From: Azoamicus sp964498335
GTDB taxonomy: Bacteria; Pseudomonadota; Gammaproteobacteria; UBA6186; Azoamicaceae
DNA length: 64,000 nucleotides
NCBI GenBank assembly: GCA_964498335.1
Contig: CAZCGL010000001.1
Coordinates: 1-64,000, forward strand
Direction of reading: 5' to 3'
Shown here: positions 19,553-29,631 of the stretch, one piece after another
How the letters are laid out: each line of letters opens with the position of its first letter
Position numbering within the stretch: the first letter of the stretch is position 1
Position numbers and translations under genes: made by a program
The notes under the pieces: model-generated
What the model saw: only the letters and a program-made list of their open reading frames with translations
Told to the model about the DNA's origin: nothing
The model's database searches: none

Positions 19553-20164
19553 CTATTTGTTTTTTTGTTCTTGAGTTTTTTGTTCTTGAGTTTTTTGTTC
19601 TGCAGCTCTAGGGCCTATAATACTAGCTATTAAAATTTTACCTTTAAATTTATTTAAAATAGGTATGTTAATAAAATCTGGCATAGATAAATCCGATAAA
19701 AAAATAGATTTATTAACACCTAAATTTGTAACATCCACTTCTATAAAATTAGGTATTTTAGATTTAATACATTTAATGTTAATAAATAACCTATACTTAA
19801 TTAAAAAACCACCATGCTTAATTCCTAATGAGTTTTTTTCTCCTATAAATCTAAAAAATACTTTGGTCTTCACAACATCTTCTAACTCAACTTTTTGAAA
19901 ATCTAAATGTAAAATCTGATCTTTAAATGGATGTTTATAAAAATCTTTTAAAACAACAGAGTATTTTTTATCAACAACAAAAATATCAAAAAAGTTATTA
20001 CCATTATAAAAATTATTTATAATACCTTTTATATAAGAATAATCAAAAACTATAGGAACAGATAATCCTGAAAAATAAATGACAGCAGGTACCTTTGATT
20101 TTTCTCTTAATTTTAAATTATAATTTTTTCCAACATTATTTCTTATTTCAGCAACAATATCCAT
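19553..20164 (-). CDS. rplY: 50S ribosomal protein L25 (long Ctc form)
   Basis: L25 binds 5S rRNA. This is the long form with an N-terminal 5S-binding domain (residues 1-90) and a C-terminal TL5/Ctc domain (95-185, with the GIKHGGFL motif). The total is 203 residues. The C-terminus ends in a Gln/Lys/Glu/Thr-rich tail encoded by a 15-bp tandem repeat, which is probably expendable. It heads the rplY-pth-rpmB-rpmG-bamE-smpB run. Confidence 0.94.
   Translation of the reverse strand: MDIVAEIRNNVGKNYNLKLREKSKVPAVIYFSGLSVPIVFDYSYIKGIINNFYNGNNFFDIFVVDKKYSVVLKDFYKHPFKDQILHLDFQKVELEDVVKTKVFFRFIGEKNSLGIKHGGFLIKYRLFINIKCIKSKIPNFIEVDVTNLGVNKSIFLSDLSMPDFINIPILNKFKGKILIASIIGPRAAEQKTQEQKTQEQKNK
19561..19605 (-). 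repeat. 15-bp tandem repeat at the 3' end of rplY
   Basis: The unit TTTTTTGTTCTTGAG occurs twice perfectly (19561-19575, 19576-19590) and a third time with its last bases changed (19591-19605). On the coding strand it encodes repeated QEQKT/TQEQK pentapeptides at the L25 C-terminus. It is a likely replication-slippage site. Confidence 0.9.
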
Positions 20165-20197
20165 TAGAAAACCTCATTCATGTTTAAAATAAAATAA

Positions 20198-20271
20198 CTA
20201 GGGTGCCAGGACTCGAACCTGGGGATTGCAGGGATCAAAACCCTGTGCCTTACCAACTTGGCTACACCCCA
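20198..20271 (-). tRNA. tRNA-Gln (anticodon UUG)
   Basis: A 74-nt cloverleaf on the minus strand with acceptor TGGGGTG/CACCCTA and discriminator G, as expected for tRNA-Gln (including the weak first U-A pair). The anticodon arm is CAGGG-TTTTGAT-CCCTG (anticodon TTG). The T-arm is CCAGG-TTCGAGT-CCTGG. It lies upstream of rplY. Confidence 0.96.
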
Positions 20272-20380
20272 ATACAAAATAGATTATGTAAAATTAAAAA
20301 AATAATGTCAAATAAAAAAAAATAATTACAAAAAAAATTATATATGTTATAAAATATGATAAAAAATATTAATTAACAAA

Positions 20381-21043
20381 ATGAGACAAATATCAATAGA
20401 TACAGAAACTACAGGATTATTTTATTATCAAGGTCATAGAATAATAGAAATTGGATGTGTTGAAATAATAGATAGAAAAATAACACACAAGGTTTTTCAA
20501 ACTTATTTAAACCCAGAAAGATTAATAGACACAGAAGCAAAAAAAATAACAGGATTAACAGATTTATTTTTAAAAGATAAGCCTTCATTTAAAGACGTTA
20601 TAGAAAGTTTTTTAAACTTTATAAATGACTCTGAATTAATCATGCATAATGCTCCATTTGATATAAATTTTATAAATAATGAATTAAAAATAATTAATCA
20701 TAGAATAAAAAATATTAAATATGATTTTAAAATAATAGATACGTTAGCCTTAGCAAGAAAATTATATCCAGGTAAAAAAAATAATTTAGATGCATTATGT
20801 GCTAGATTTAATATTAATAACACAGAACGAAAAATACATGGCGCGCTGTTAGATGCAGAATTATTAGCTCAGGTATATCTAGAGCTAACTCAAGATGATG
20901 AAAATAACGAAAATAAAAAAAACAAAAAACTAAATAATGTTAATTTAAATGATAATATTGAGATATTAAAAGCTAATAAACAAGAATTAATAACACATAT
21001 AAGTTACATAAAAAACTTAAAAGACGAAATTAAATTGATATGA
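20381..21043 (+). CDS. dnaQ: DNA polymerase III epsilon subunit (proofreading exonuclease)
   Basis: 3'-5' exonuclease that proofreads for the polymerase III alpha subunit (dnaE at 55519). DEDDh active-site motifs are all visible: SIDTETTGLF at the start, MHNAPFDINFI in the middle and HGALLDAELLAQVY. The C-terminal tail that binds alpha is short and Lys/Asn-rich. It has 220 residues (E. coli 243). It overlaps the start of lepA by 4 nt, heading the dnaQ-lepA-lepB-era-acpS operon. Confidence 0.95.
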   Translation: MRQISIDTETTGLFYYQGHRIIEIGCVEIIDRKITHKVFQTYLNPERLIDTEAKKITGLTDLFLKDKPSFKDVIESFLNFINDSELIMHNAPFDINFINNELKIINHRIKNIKYDFKIIDTLALARKLYPGKKNNLDALCARFNINNTERKIHGALLDAELLAQVYLELTQDDENNENKKNKKLNNVNLNDNIEILKANKQELITHISYIKNLKDEIKLI

Positions 21044-22830
21044 AAAATATAATAAATTTTTCTATAATAGCACATATAAATCACGGCAAATCAACATTAG
21101 CTGATAGATTAATAGAAATAACAAAAAATTTAAAAATAAATAGTTTGAAAAATCAAAGTCTTGATACAATGGATTTAGAAAGAGAAAAAGGCATAACAAT
21201 AAAATCGCAATGTGCTACATTAAAATATAAAATTAACAACAAAGAATATATATTAAATTTAATAGATACGCCAGGGCACACTGATTTTGGATATGAAGTA
21301 TCAAGAGCACTATCTGCATGTGAATGTGCTATACTCTTAATCGATGTGAATCAAGGTATAGAAGCACAAACAATTTCAAATTATAAAAAAGCGTTAAATC
21401 AAAACGTTGATATTATAATAGCTTTAAATAAAATTGATATAGCAAAAATAGATATAGAAAAACAAAAACAAAATATAACTGAACTTTTAAAAATAAATAA
21501 TGATAAAATAGTAGATATAAGCGCCAAAACCGGATTAGGTATTAAAAATTTAATAGAAAAAATAATAAAGAATATACAACCAGTAAAAGAAAATATATCT
21601 GGAAAATTTCAAGCTCTTATAATAGATTCTTGGTTTAATAACTACTCGGGAATAACATGTTTAATAAAAGTTAAAAATGGGATAATTAAAAAAGACGAAA
21701 AAATAATTACTTTACATAACAAAGAAATATATAAAATAATTGATATAGGCATATTTACTCCTGAAAAAGAATATAAAACTGAATTAACATCTGGTGAAAT
21801 AGGCTTTATAAATATAAATTGCAAAGATCCTAAAAAAATAAATATCGGTGATACTATAACATCATTTATAAACCCATCTTTTACAAAACTAGAGAATTTC
21901 AAAAAAACAACTCCAAGAGTATACGCAAGTATTTATCCAACAGAAACAGAAAATTTAGACAATCTCAAAACATCTTTAGCTAAGTTAACTCTAAATGATT
22001 CTTCACTTGAATATGAATTACAAAAATCATCAATTTTTGGAATAGGATTTAAATGCGGTTTTTTAGGGTTATTACATTTAGAAATCATACAAGAAAGATT
22101 AGAAAGAGAATATAACTTAAAAATAATAATTACTCCACCGCATGTAACTTATAAAATAATATTAAAAAATGATATAGAAAAATACATAAATAACCCATCA
22201 GATATTCCAGATAATAATTTAATAAAAGAAATGCACGAACCTATGGTGTTAGCAAACATAATAACACCCATTCAATACGCGGGAAAAGTGCTAGAATTAT
22301 GTACGGAAAATAGATGCGAAAAAATAATTACAAATTATTTAACAAATACAGTATCAATAGAAAGTGAAATGCCTTTATCTGAAATAATATTTAATTTTTT
22401 TAATAAATTACAAACTGTAACAAATGGATTTTCCTCAATGGACTACACAGAAATAAAGTACAAAAAATCTGATTTAGTAAAAATAAGCGTACTATTAAAC
22501 GATAAAAAATTAGATATTCTAGATTTTATAGCACATAAAACAAACGCATATTATGTTGGCAAAAATTTAATAGAAAAATTATCTAAAATAATTCCAAAAC
22601 ATTTGTTTGATATTAAAATACAAGCATCTATAGACAAAAAAATAATAGCTAGAACTTCTATTAAAGGGTTAAAAAAAAATGTTTTATCAAAATGTTATGG
22701 CGGTGATATTTCTAGAAAAAGAAAACTTTTAGAAAAACAAAAGCTTGGCAAAAAAAGGATGAAAAAATTCGGTAATATTGAGATACCTCAAAATGCATTT
22801 TTTGCCATGCTAGATATAAGTAAGAAATAA
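21040..22830 (+). CDS. lepA: Elongation factor 4 (LepA), ribosome GTPase
   Basis: A translational GTPase implicated in ribosome assembly and back-translocation. G motifs are AHINHGKST (G1), DTPGHTDF (G3) and NKIDIA (G4). The LepA-specific C-terminus with CYGGDISRKRKLLEKQK is intact. It has 596 residues, full length (E. coli 599). It starts inside dnaQ and ends 1 bp before lepB, its normal partner. Confidence 0.97.
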   Translation: MKNIINFSIIAHINHGKSTLADRLIEITKNLKINSLKNQSLDTMDLEREKGITIKSQCATLKYKINNKEYILNLIDTPGHTDFGYEVSRALSACECAILLIDVNQGIEAQTISNYKKALNQNVDIIIALNKIDIAKIDIEKQKQNITELLKINNDKIVDISAKTGLGIKNLIEKIIKNIQPVKENISGKFQALIIDSWFNNYSGITCLIKVKNGIIKKDEKIITLHNKEIYKIIDIGIFTPEKEYKTELTSGEIGFININCKDPKKINIGDTITSFINPSFTKLENFKKTTPRVYASIYPTETENLDNLKTSLAKLTLNDSSLEYELQKSSIFGIGFKCGFLGLLHLEIIQERLEREYNLKIIITPPHVTYKIILKNDIEKYINNPSDIPDNNLIKEMHEPMVLANIITPIQYAGKVLELCTENRCEKIITNYLTNTVSIESEMPLSEIIFNFFNKLQTVTNGFSSMDYTEIKYKKSDLVKISVLLNDKKLDILDFIAHKTNAYYVGKNLIEKLSKIIPKHLFDIKIQASIDKKIIARTSIKGLKKNVLSKCYGGDISRKRKLLEKQKLGKKRMKKFGNIEIPQNAFFAMLDISKK

Positions 22831-22831
22831 T

Positions 22832-23494
22832 ATGACTAAAAAAATACTTAAACATATAACTATAATTATAATTATAATTAACATTCTTATAATACGCGCT
22901 CTAATTATAGAGCCATTTAGAATACCATCTGGTTCTATGATACCAACTTTATTGCCAGGTGATTTTATATTAGTTAATAAATTTTACTACGATATAAAAA
23001 TACCTCTGATAAATAAAAAAATAATAAAAATAAATAAACCAGAAAGAGGTGATGTAGTAGTATTTATTCATAAAAATAAAAAAAAATATATAAAAAGAAT
23101 AATCGGTATAGAAGGTGACACAATTCAATACAAAAATAAACATGTTATAATCAATGGAATAGAAATAAAAAATAAAAAATTAACAAAAAATATAGACATA
23201 GATAAAAATATTGTTATAGAAACAACAATATATAAAGAACTATTAACTCCTAAAAAAGAATATAAAATTCAAAAATATGAAAATATAGAAAATTATTATA
23301 CAGAAACGGACATAATAATCCCAAAAAACTCATTCTTTGTAATGGGAGATAATAGAGATAATAGCGAAGATAGCAGAATGTGGGGATTAGTTAATGACAA
23401 AGATTTATTAGGTAAAGCTATAATAATATGGGGTAGCTTAGATTTAGAAAACTATATAATTAGAACAGATAGAATAATTAAAAAAATAAAATGA
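22832..23494 (+). CDS. lepB: Signal peptidase I
   Basis: Cleaves Sec and Tat signal peptides at the outer face of the inner membrane. The nucleophile Ser lies in RIPSGSMIPTLLPGDF, the general-base Lys in KRIIGIEGD, and the C-terminal box is MGDNRDNSEDSRMWG. A single N-terminal membrane helix replaces the two of E. coli, and the length is 220 residues against 324. It probably serves NirK, NosZ, cytochrome c5, HtrA and others here. Era overlaps its end by 4 nt, and rnc, usually between them, is absent. Confidence 0.95.
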   Translation: MTKKILKHITIIIIIINILIIRALIIEPFRIPSGSMIPTLLPGDFILVNKFYYDIKIPLINKKIIKINKPERGDVVVFIHKNKKKYIKRIIGIEGDTIQYKNKHVIINGIEIKNKKLTKNIDIDKNIVIETTIYKELLTPKKEYKIQKYENIENYYTETDIIIPKNSFFVMGDNRDNSEDSRMWGLVNDKDLLGKAIIIWGSLDLENYIIRTDRIIKKIK

Positions 23495-24285
23495 ATAAAA
23501 ATATAATTTCAATAATAGGCAAAACAAATGTAGGTAAATCAACACTTATTAATAATTTATCTAAAAAAAAAATAAGTATAACAACTAATAAAAAAAATAC
23601 TACAATATCATGCGTAACAAGTATAATAAATAATGAAATAACATTAATAGATACACCAGGACCTATAATAAAAAATGAACAAAATAATAAAAATAAATCA
23701 ATTTATGAAGCAATAGATAAATCTAATAAATTATTAATATTAATTGATAACATATTTTTAACATCAGAAGATTTTTTTATTTTAGATTTAATAAAAAAAC
23801 ATAATAAATATACAATATTAATCTTAAATAAAATAGATAAAATTAAAAAAAAAATTACAATAATACCCTTTATAACTAAAATAAAAAAAAAGTATAGTAA
23901 TATAATTGATATAATTCCTATTTCCAATACTAAAAAAATTAACATAGAAGAACTTAAAAAAAAATTAAATATACAGACATACAAAAATACAAAAAAAATA
24001 AATAATATAAATTCATTTATATTAGAAACAACAAGAGAAACTTTATTAAATAAACTAGAAAAAGAATTACCATACATAATAAAAATAAATATTCTTAACG
24101 AAAAATTAAATAAATATTCAAAATTTATTTTATTAGAATTACTTATAAAAAAATACAGTCAAAAAAAAATAATAATAGGAAAGGATGGAAAAAAAATAAA
24201 AGACATAATAACAGACATAAAAAACAAATTAATGAAAAAATTAAATCAAATAGAAAAAATTAAAATAATTATAAATATAAAATGA
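23491..24285 (+). CDS. era: GTPase Era (16S rRNA maturation / 30S assembly)
   Basis: Era couples GTP hydrolysis to 30S maturation by binding the 16S 3' end. G1 is GKTNVGKST, G3 is DTPGP and G4 is LNKIDK. A KH domain near the C-terminus is shown by KKIIIGKDGKKIKDI. It has 264 residues (E. coli 301) and is heavily biased to Lys, Ile and Asn. It overlaps lepB and acpS by 4 nt each. It functions with YbeY, also present in this window. Confidence 0.95.
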   Translation: MNKNIISIIGKTNVGKSTLINNLSKKKISITTNKKNTTISCVTSIINNEITLIDTPGPIIKNEQNNKNKSIYEAIDKSNKLLILIDNIFLTSEDFFILDLIKKHNKYTILILNKIDKIKKKITIIPFITKIKKKYSNIIDIIPISNTKKINIEELKKKLNIQTYKNTKKINNINSFILETTRETLLNKLEKELPYIIKINILNEKLNKYSKFILLELLIKKYSQKKIIIGKDGKKIKDIITDIKNKLMKKLNQIEKIKIIINIK

Positions 24286-24632
24286 TTATTGGCATAGGTA
24301 TAGATATAATAGAAAAAAAACGTATAGCAGCCATAAATAAAAAATATGGTAATAAGTTCGAAAAAAAAATATTAAATCATACAGAAATAAAAAATAATAA
24401 AAATTCAAAGAAAAAAATAACTAATATAGCTAAAATTTTTTCAATAAAAGAATCTATTATAAAATCGCTAGGCACGGGATTTATTAAAAACTTTTCTTTC
24501 AAAAATATAAAAATATACTACACAAAATTAGGTAAACCTCAGGTTAAAAAAAAAAAAATAATAGTTTACACTAGTGTGTCACATGAAAAAAATGTAATAA
24601 TAACGCTTGCTATAACGAAAATTAATATTTAA
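24282..24632 (+). CDS. acpS: Holo-[acyl-carrier-protein] synthase
   Basis: Transfers 4'-phosphopantetheine from CoA to acyl carrier protein. The N-terminal IGIGIDIIEKKRI supplies the metal-binding Asp. The second motif is FSIKESIIKSLGTGF (family F-x-x-KEA-x-x-KA-x-GTG), and SVSHEKN gives the conserved SHD-like turn. It has 116 residues (usual 120-126). Its end overlaps convergent serS by 11 bp. Retention implies that an acyl carrier protein is still used, though no fatty acid gene is seen here. Confidence 0.9.
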   Translation: MIIGIGIDIIEKKRIAAINKKYGNKFEKKILNHTEIKNNKNSKKKITNIAKIFSIKESIIKSLGTGFIKNFSFKNIKIYYTKLGKPQVKKKKIIVYTSVSHEKNVIITLAITKINI

Positions 24633-25887
24633 TTATATCTTTTCCATTCATATATTTAATTAAAACAGATGGTATATTAATATTTCCAAAATAATCCGAA
24701 TGATTTTCTATTATAGCCAATAAAACACGGCCAATTGCTAATCCAGATCCATTTAAAAAATGCGGGAAAAAAAACTTATTCTTTAAAAAAACTTTTGAAT
24801 TCATTCTTCTAGATTGAAATGACTCTGTATTACTACAAGAAGATACTTCTAAATATATTTTTCTTTTAGGCATCCAAACTTCTAAATCATAAGTTTTAGA
24901 CGAAGTAAAACCAATATCACAACTACATAACGATAGAACTCTATATGATAAATCTAAATCTTGCAATATGCTTTCAGCATGAAAAATCAATTCTTCTAAA
25001 GAATCATAAGATTTATTAGGTTCTACAACTTGAACTAACTCAACTTTTTCAAATTGATGTTGCCTAATCATTCCTTTTACAAGATATCCATAATTACCTT
25101 TTTCTTTTCTAAAACACAATGTTTTTGACACAAATTTTAACGGTAATTCTAAATAATTTATACAAGAATTAGAAACTAAATTTGTTAATACAACCTCAGC
25201 TGTAGGAATTAACCATAAATCTGTATCTAAAATATTAAATTGATCTTCACGAAATTTTGGAAAATGTCCAGAATAATACATAGAATTACTTTTTACCATA
25301 ACTGGAGAATAAATTTCTTTATACCCATAAGTATTTATATGTTTATCTAACATATAATTACCTAAAGCTCTATGTAATTCAGCTAAACTATCTTTTAAAA
25401 TAACAAATCCAGAACCAGACATGCTAGATGCTAAATCAAAGTCTAAAAATTTTTCATTTGACTCAAAATCATTTAACAAACCAGGTTTTAAAAAACAATT
25501 ATTATTAAAAAAATTTCTAACTTCTATATTATCATAAGACGATTTACCAACAGGCACTGAATAATGTAACAAATTTGGAATGTTAGATAAAAAAACATTA
25601 AATTCTTCAGATAAAATTTTTAAATTTAAATTATTACTAGCTATAATTTTTTTTAAATTTTTTATTTTTAAAATTAAAAATTTAAAAAAATCAAAATAAT
25701 CTTTATAAATATGAACTAAATCAGACATAAGATTATGTTCGCGCTGTAATAAATAAACTTCAGTTCTTAAAGTTCTAATTTTATAATGATAATTAAAAAA
25801 CAAATCATAATCAAAATTAAAACTTCTTTTAGAAAAATTATTAATAATAAAATTTCTATTATTTTTTAAAAAATTAACATCAATCAT
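24622..25887 (-). CDS. serS: Seryl-tRNA synthetase
   Basis: Class II synthetase charging tRNA-Ser. The N-terminal long coiled-coil arm covers residues about 30-105. Catalytic motif 2 is seen as CFRKEKGNYGYLVKGMIRQHQFEK (family block, residues near 247-270). Motif 3 is near the end as GSGLAIGRVLLAIIEN. It has 421 residues, near E. coli's 430. It is 5 bp downstream of ssb. Confidence 0.97.
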   Translation of the reverse strand: MIDVNFLKNNRNFIINNFSKRSFNFDYDLFFNYHYKIRTLRTEVYLLQREHNLMSDLVHIYKDYFDFFKFLILKIKNLKKIIASNNLNLKILSEEFNVFLSNIPNLLHYSVPVGKSSYDNIEVRNFFNNNCFLKPGLLNDFESNEKFLDFDLASSMSGSGFVILKDSLAELHRALGNYMLDKHINTYGYKEIYSPVMVKSNSMYYSGHFPKFREDQFNILDTDLWLIPTAEVVLTNLVSNSCINYLELPLKFVSKTLCFRKEKGNYGYLVKGMIRQHQFEKVELVQVVEPNKSYDSLEELIFHAESILQDLDLSYRVLSLCSCDIGFTSSKTYDLEVWMPKRKIYLEVSSCSNTESFQSRRMNSKVFLKNKFFFPHFLNGSGLAIGRVLLAIIENHSDYFGNINIPSVLIKYMNGKDIIKY

Positions 25888-25892
25888 AAATA

Positions 25893-26285
25893 TTAAAACG
25901 GTAAATCATCTTTATTATTTTTATTACTATTCGCATCGAAACTATTAACATGATCATTTTTAAATTCATTACTTAATAACCTTATAGTAGAAACTATAAT
26001 CTCAACATAATCTCTATTTTTAGTTTTAACAGTTCTAAAGGAACCTTCAAGATAAACTCTAATCCCCTTTTTTAAATAATCTCTTATAGTTTCGGCAAAA
26101 TTACCATAAACTACAGCTCTATGCCATTCTGTTTTTTTAGAAAAATTTCCAGTAGAAAAATCTTTTCTAGATAAAGATGTGGCAATATTAAAAGATAATA
26201 CAATAATACCATCAGAAATATATTTTATTTCTGGATCAGCTCCTAAACGACCTATTAAAATAACTTTATTAATATCATCAAACAT
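25893..26285 (-). CDS. ssb: Single-stranded DNA-binding protein
   Basis: Tetrameric OB-fold protein for replication and repair. The start NKVILIGRLGADPEIKY matches the family, followed by TEWHRAVVYG. The partner-binding acidic tip is preserved as DDLPF, the exact bacterial SSB C-terminus. It has 130 residues, with the linker shortened (E. coli 178). It lies between secA and serS with 5-6 bp gaps. Confidence 0.96.
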   Translation of the reverse strand: MFDDINKVILIGRLGADPEIKYISDGIIVLSFNIATSLSRKDFSTGNFSKKTEWHRAVVYGNFAETIRDYLKKGIRVYLEGSFRTVKTKNRDYVEIIVSTIRLLSNEFKNDHVNSFDANSNKNNKDDLPF

Positions 26286-26291
26286 AAAAAA

Positions 26292-28853
26292 CTATAACCC
26301 CTTACCATGGCAATATTTATATTTTTTTCCTGAATTACAAAAACAAAAAGAATTCCTACCAATTTTAATCCTTTTGTTATCAATATTAGAATTTATATTA
26401 TTATTATGATTAAAATTTAACTCATTTAAATTAACATTAAATTCAAATTCATTATTTAAAAAATTATTAATTGGAATTTTTAAAAATAAAGAAATAAATT
26501 CATATTTAAAAGATAATAACATTTCTTCAAAAAGAAAAAAAGCTTCTTTTTTATATTCCTGTTTAGGATCTTGATGTGCGTATCCACGCAAATGAATACC
26601 TTTCTTCAAATAATCCAAGTTTAATAAATGTTCTCTCCATTTAACATCTAATATACTTAAAAACAAAATTTTTTCAAAAAAAACAATTTTTTTTTCTTCT
26701 ATTAAGTTTCTTTTTATAAAATACACATTTTTTAAATACTCCACTAAATTAAATTTTAATCTATCTAAATCATAATCAACGGGATCATGCATTTTAAAAT
26801 CCAAACCAAACTCAAAATTAAATTTATTTATAACATCCATAAAATTCAAGTCATTTAAAGAAAAAAACTTAACAAAAAAAAATTCAATAACATCTAAGAA
26901 TAAGCTATTCAAAATTAAAAAAATATCATCATTAATAATTATAAAGTTCCTATAATTATAAAAAACTATACGTTGTTCATTAAAAATATCATCAAACTCA
27001 AGTAATTGTTTTCTAATTTCAAAATTATGCGTTTCAACTTTTTTCTGAGCATTTTCTACAGATTTATTTATTAAATTATGACTTATAACATCATCTTTAG
27101 ATATATTTAATTTATTAATCAAATTAAAAATTTTATCACCAATAAAAATTCTTACCAAATCATCTTCTAATGACAAATAAAACTGTGAAACACCAGGATC
27201 ACCTTGCCTACCACATCTGCCTCTTAATTGATTATCTATCCGCCTAGATTCATGCCTTTCAGTACCAACCACTCTTAACCCACCAAGTTTTAATACGTCA
27301 ATACGAGAACTAATTTTTGAGTCAAGTAAAACATTTCCACCCAAAACTATATCGGTACCTCTTCCAGCCATATTAGTAGCAATAGTAACACTGCTTAGCC
27401 TACCAGCTTCTGCTATGATTTGAGATTCTAATTCATGATTTTTAGCATTTAAGACATTATGTTTTATACATAAAGATTTTAAAATATCAGATAATAATTC
27501 TGAATTAGCTATAGAAATAGTCCCAACTAAAATCGGTTGTCCTAATAAATAACTTTTTTTAATATCACTAGCAATAGCATTCATTTTTACTTCTTTAGTT
27601 AAAAATATTAAATCAGTATTATCTACCCTTATACATTTTTTATTAGTTGGTATTACAACAACATCTAATCCATATATATTATTAAATTCTAACGCTTCTG
27701 TATAAGCAGTACCAGTCATGCCTGATAAAAACTTATATAACCTAAAATAATTCTGAAAAGTTATAGATGCTAAAACCTGATTTTCATTTCTTATTGCAAC
27801 ATTTTCTTTAGCTTCTAAAGCTTGATGCAACCCATCGCTCCATCTTCGTCCATCCATAATCCTACCAGTATGCTCATCTATTATTAAAATTAAATTATCT
27901 TTTACTAAATAATCAATATCGCGTTTAAAAAGATAAATAGCTTTTAAAGCTGAAGTAATATCATGTAATAAATTTATATTATTAATATCATATAACACAG
28001 CTTCATCTTGTAATAATTTATTTTTTTTCAATAATAATTCCAATTTTATAAAACCAACTTCTGTTATATGAACTTGTTTATTTTTTTCATCTAAATTAAA
28101 ATCAGTTTTATTATTTAATAATTTGGCTATATGATTAATTCTTAAATAAATGTTTCCATCAGCCTTGTCTGGAAGAGATATAATAAGTGGAGTTCTAGCC
28201 TCATCAATCAATATTGAATCTATTTCGTCAATTATTACATAAAATAAATCAGTTTGAACTTTATCTTCTTTAGTTAAAACTATATTATCTCTTAAATAAT
28301 CAAATCCAAATTCATTACAAGTTCCATAAACTACACTAGCTTTATAAGCCTTTTTTTTTTCATCAATACTCATCCCAGAAATTAATATACCAACACTTAT
28401 ATCTAAAAAATTATAAATAGGTTCCATCCATTTAGCATCTCTTTTTGCTAAATAATCGTTAACAGTAACAACATGTATAGGCTTACTAAACAAAGAAAAC
28501 AAACAAACTGGTAATGTAGCTATTAAAGTTTTACCCTCTCCTGTAGCAACTTCTATTATTTTATTATCATAAATAGCTATACCAGCTAAAATCTGCACAT
28601 CAAAATGTCTTAATTTTAAAACGCGTGTAGAAACCTCTCTAACTATAGCGTAAACTAAGGGTAACATATCATTTATTTTTTCTGTATTATCAACTTTTTT
28701 TTTTAAAAAAAAGAATTTATTTTTTAACTCTTCATCAGAAAGACTTATCAACTCTTTTTCTATATTATTAACTTCTAATAATAATTTATTATACCTTTTT
28801 AAAGTTCTGTCGTTTTTAGAACCAAAAATGGTTTTTAAAATATCAAAAAACAT
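26292..28853 (-). CDS. secA: Preprotein translocase ATPase SecA
   Basis: Motor of the Sec export channel. Walker A is ATGEGKTLIA, and the DEAD-type box is VIIDEIDSILIDEARTPL. The GRGTDIVLGGNV and RGRCGRQGDPG motifs follow. The C-terminal zinc motif CFCNSGKKYKYCHG is intact. It has 853 residues (E. coli 901). AAGGA lies 9 nt before the ATG. With secG at 52429 and lepB, it supplies export for the periplasmic denitrification proteins. Confidence 0.98.
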   Translation of the reverse strand: MFFDILKTIFGSKNDRTLKRYNKLLLEVNNIEKELISLSDEELKNKFFFLKKKVDNTEKINDMLPLVYAIVREVSTRVLKLRHFDVQILAGIAIYDNKIIEVATGEGKTLIATLPVCLFSLFSKPIHVVTVNDYLAKRDAKWMEPIYNFLDISVGILISGMSIDEKKKAYKASVVYGTCNEFGFDYLRDNIVLTKEDKVQTDLFYVIIDEIDSILIDEARTPLIISLPDKADGNIYLRINHIAKLLNNKTDFNLDEKNKQVHITEVGFIKLELLLKKNKLLQDEAVLYDINNINLLHDITSALKAIYLFKRDIDYLVKDNLILIIDEHTGRIMDGRRWSDGLHQALEAKENVAIRNENQVLASITFQNYFRLYKFLSGMTGTAYTEALEFNNIYGLDVVVIPTNKKCIRVDNTDLIFLTKEVKMNAIASDIKKSYLLGQPILVGTISIANSELLSDILKSLCIKHNVLNAKNHELESQIIAEAGRLSSVTIATNMAGRGTDIVLGGNVLLDSKISSRIDVLKLGGLRVVGTERHESRRIDNQLRGRCGRQGDPGVSQFYLSLEDDLVRIFIGDKIFNLINKLNISKDDVISHNLINKSVENAQKKVETHNFEIRKQLLEFDDIFNEQRIVFYNYRNFIIINDDIFLILNSLFLDVIEFFFVKFFSLNDLNFMDVINKFNFEFGLDFKMHDPVDYDLDRLKFNLVEYLKNVYFIKRNLIEEKKIVFFEKILFLSILDVKWREHLLNLDYLKKGIHLRGYAHQDPKQEYKKEAFFLFEEMLLSFKYEFISLFLKIPINNFLNNEFEFNVNLNELNFNHNNNINSNIDNKRIKIGRNSFCFCNSGKKYKYCHGKGL

Positions 28854-28873
28854 TTATAACATTCCTTATAATA

Positions 28874-29551
28874 CTAATCTGGGGGTTCAAATAAAAAATT
28901 ATCGCTATCAATATTAAAAAGTGATTCAATATTTTGTAAATAAATATCTTTCAAAAAAGTATAACCGTCTATCATAACAGAATGAAAAAAATTAATATCA
29001 AAAACAACAATACTTTTTTTATTTAAAATTTCTAAAAAATAATAAAAAAACACAGTATCAAAAAAATAAAAATATGGATTAATAACATGCAAAATTATCA
29101 ATCCAAAATTAAAATATAATGTACTTGGACCTACAAAAGGAATCATCATATAAATAAAATCTTTAAATCCAGATAAAAACATAAATATCTGAAAATCAAA
29201 ACTTCTATAACTTTTACTATTTAATTGAGCAATATCTAAAAAACCTAAAAAACCAAAATAAAAATTTAAAAAAAATCTATATAAACTGTTTGTAATAGAG
29301 TTTAAATCTGACTTAAAAAAAAGGAAAAATAAATTATTAACTTCAGACATATTATTTATAAAATTACTTAAACTATTATCTATAAATGATGGACAAACTT
29401 TTATGTATATAGTTACACTAGGATTTAAAAAGGATTTATCAAAACCTCTATTAAAAGAATAAATACGTCTGTTTAAAGAATCATCTATTTTAAAATTAGA
29501 TAGATTTAAAAAACATAAATAAAATAAAACAAAATATAAAAAAATACGCAT
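28874..29551 (-). CDS. mlaA: MlaA/VacJ-like outer membrane lipid asymmetry protein
   Basis: MlaA extracts misplaced phospholipids from the outer membrane outer leaflet. The family opening DSLNRRIYSFNRGFDKSFLNP is aligned with the usual DPLEGFNR-x-x-x-x-FN block, and FFLNFYFGFLGFLDIA matches the RF-x-x-N-x-x-x-G-x-GG-x-x-DVA stretch. A GPSTL motif follows. It has a signal-like N-terminus with Cys13 in an unsuitable context (FYLC), so no real lipobox. It has 225 residues. No other mla gene is in the window. Confidence 0.8.
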   Translation of the reverse strand: MRIFLYFVLFYLCFLNLSNFKIDDSLNRRIYSFNRGFDKSFLNPSVTIYIKVCPSFIDNSLSNFINNMSEVNNLFFLFFKSDLNSITNSLYRFFLNFYFGFLGFLDIAQLNSKSYRSFDFQIFMFLSGFKDFIYMMIPFVGPSTLYFNFGLIILHVINPYFYFFDTVFFYYFLEILNKKSIVVFDINFFHSVMIDGYTFLKDIYLQNIESLFNIDSDNFLFEPPD

Positions 29552-29631
29552 AAAATGAAAAAATATTATTAAATGTTAATCAAAATTTTATAACAATTTT
29601 AACCAAAAAAATCAATAAAAACAAAAAAAAT

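Noticed and set aside
23703..24077. Long hydrophobic minus-strand frame inside era
   Set aside because: Antisense of Lys-rich codons (AAA to TTT) gives Phe/Leu-rich frames everywhere in this genome. Era is certain on the plus strand.
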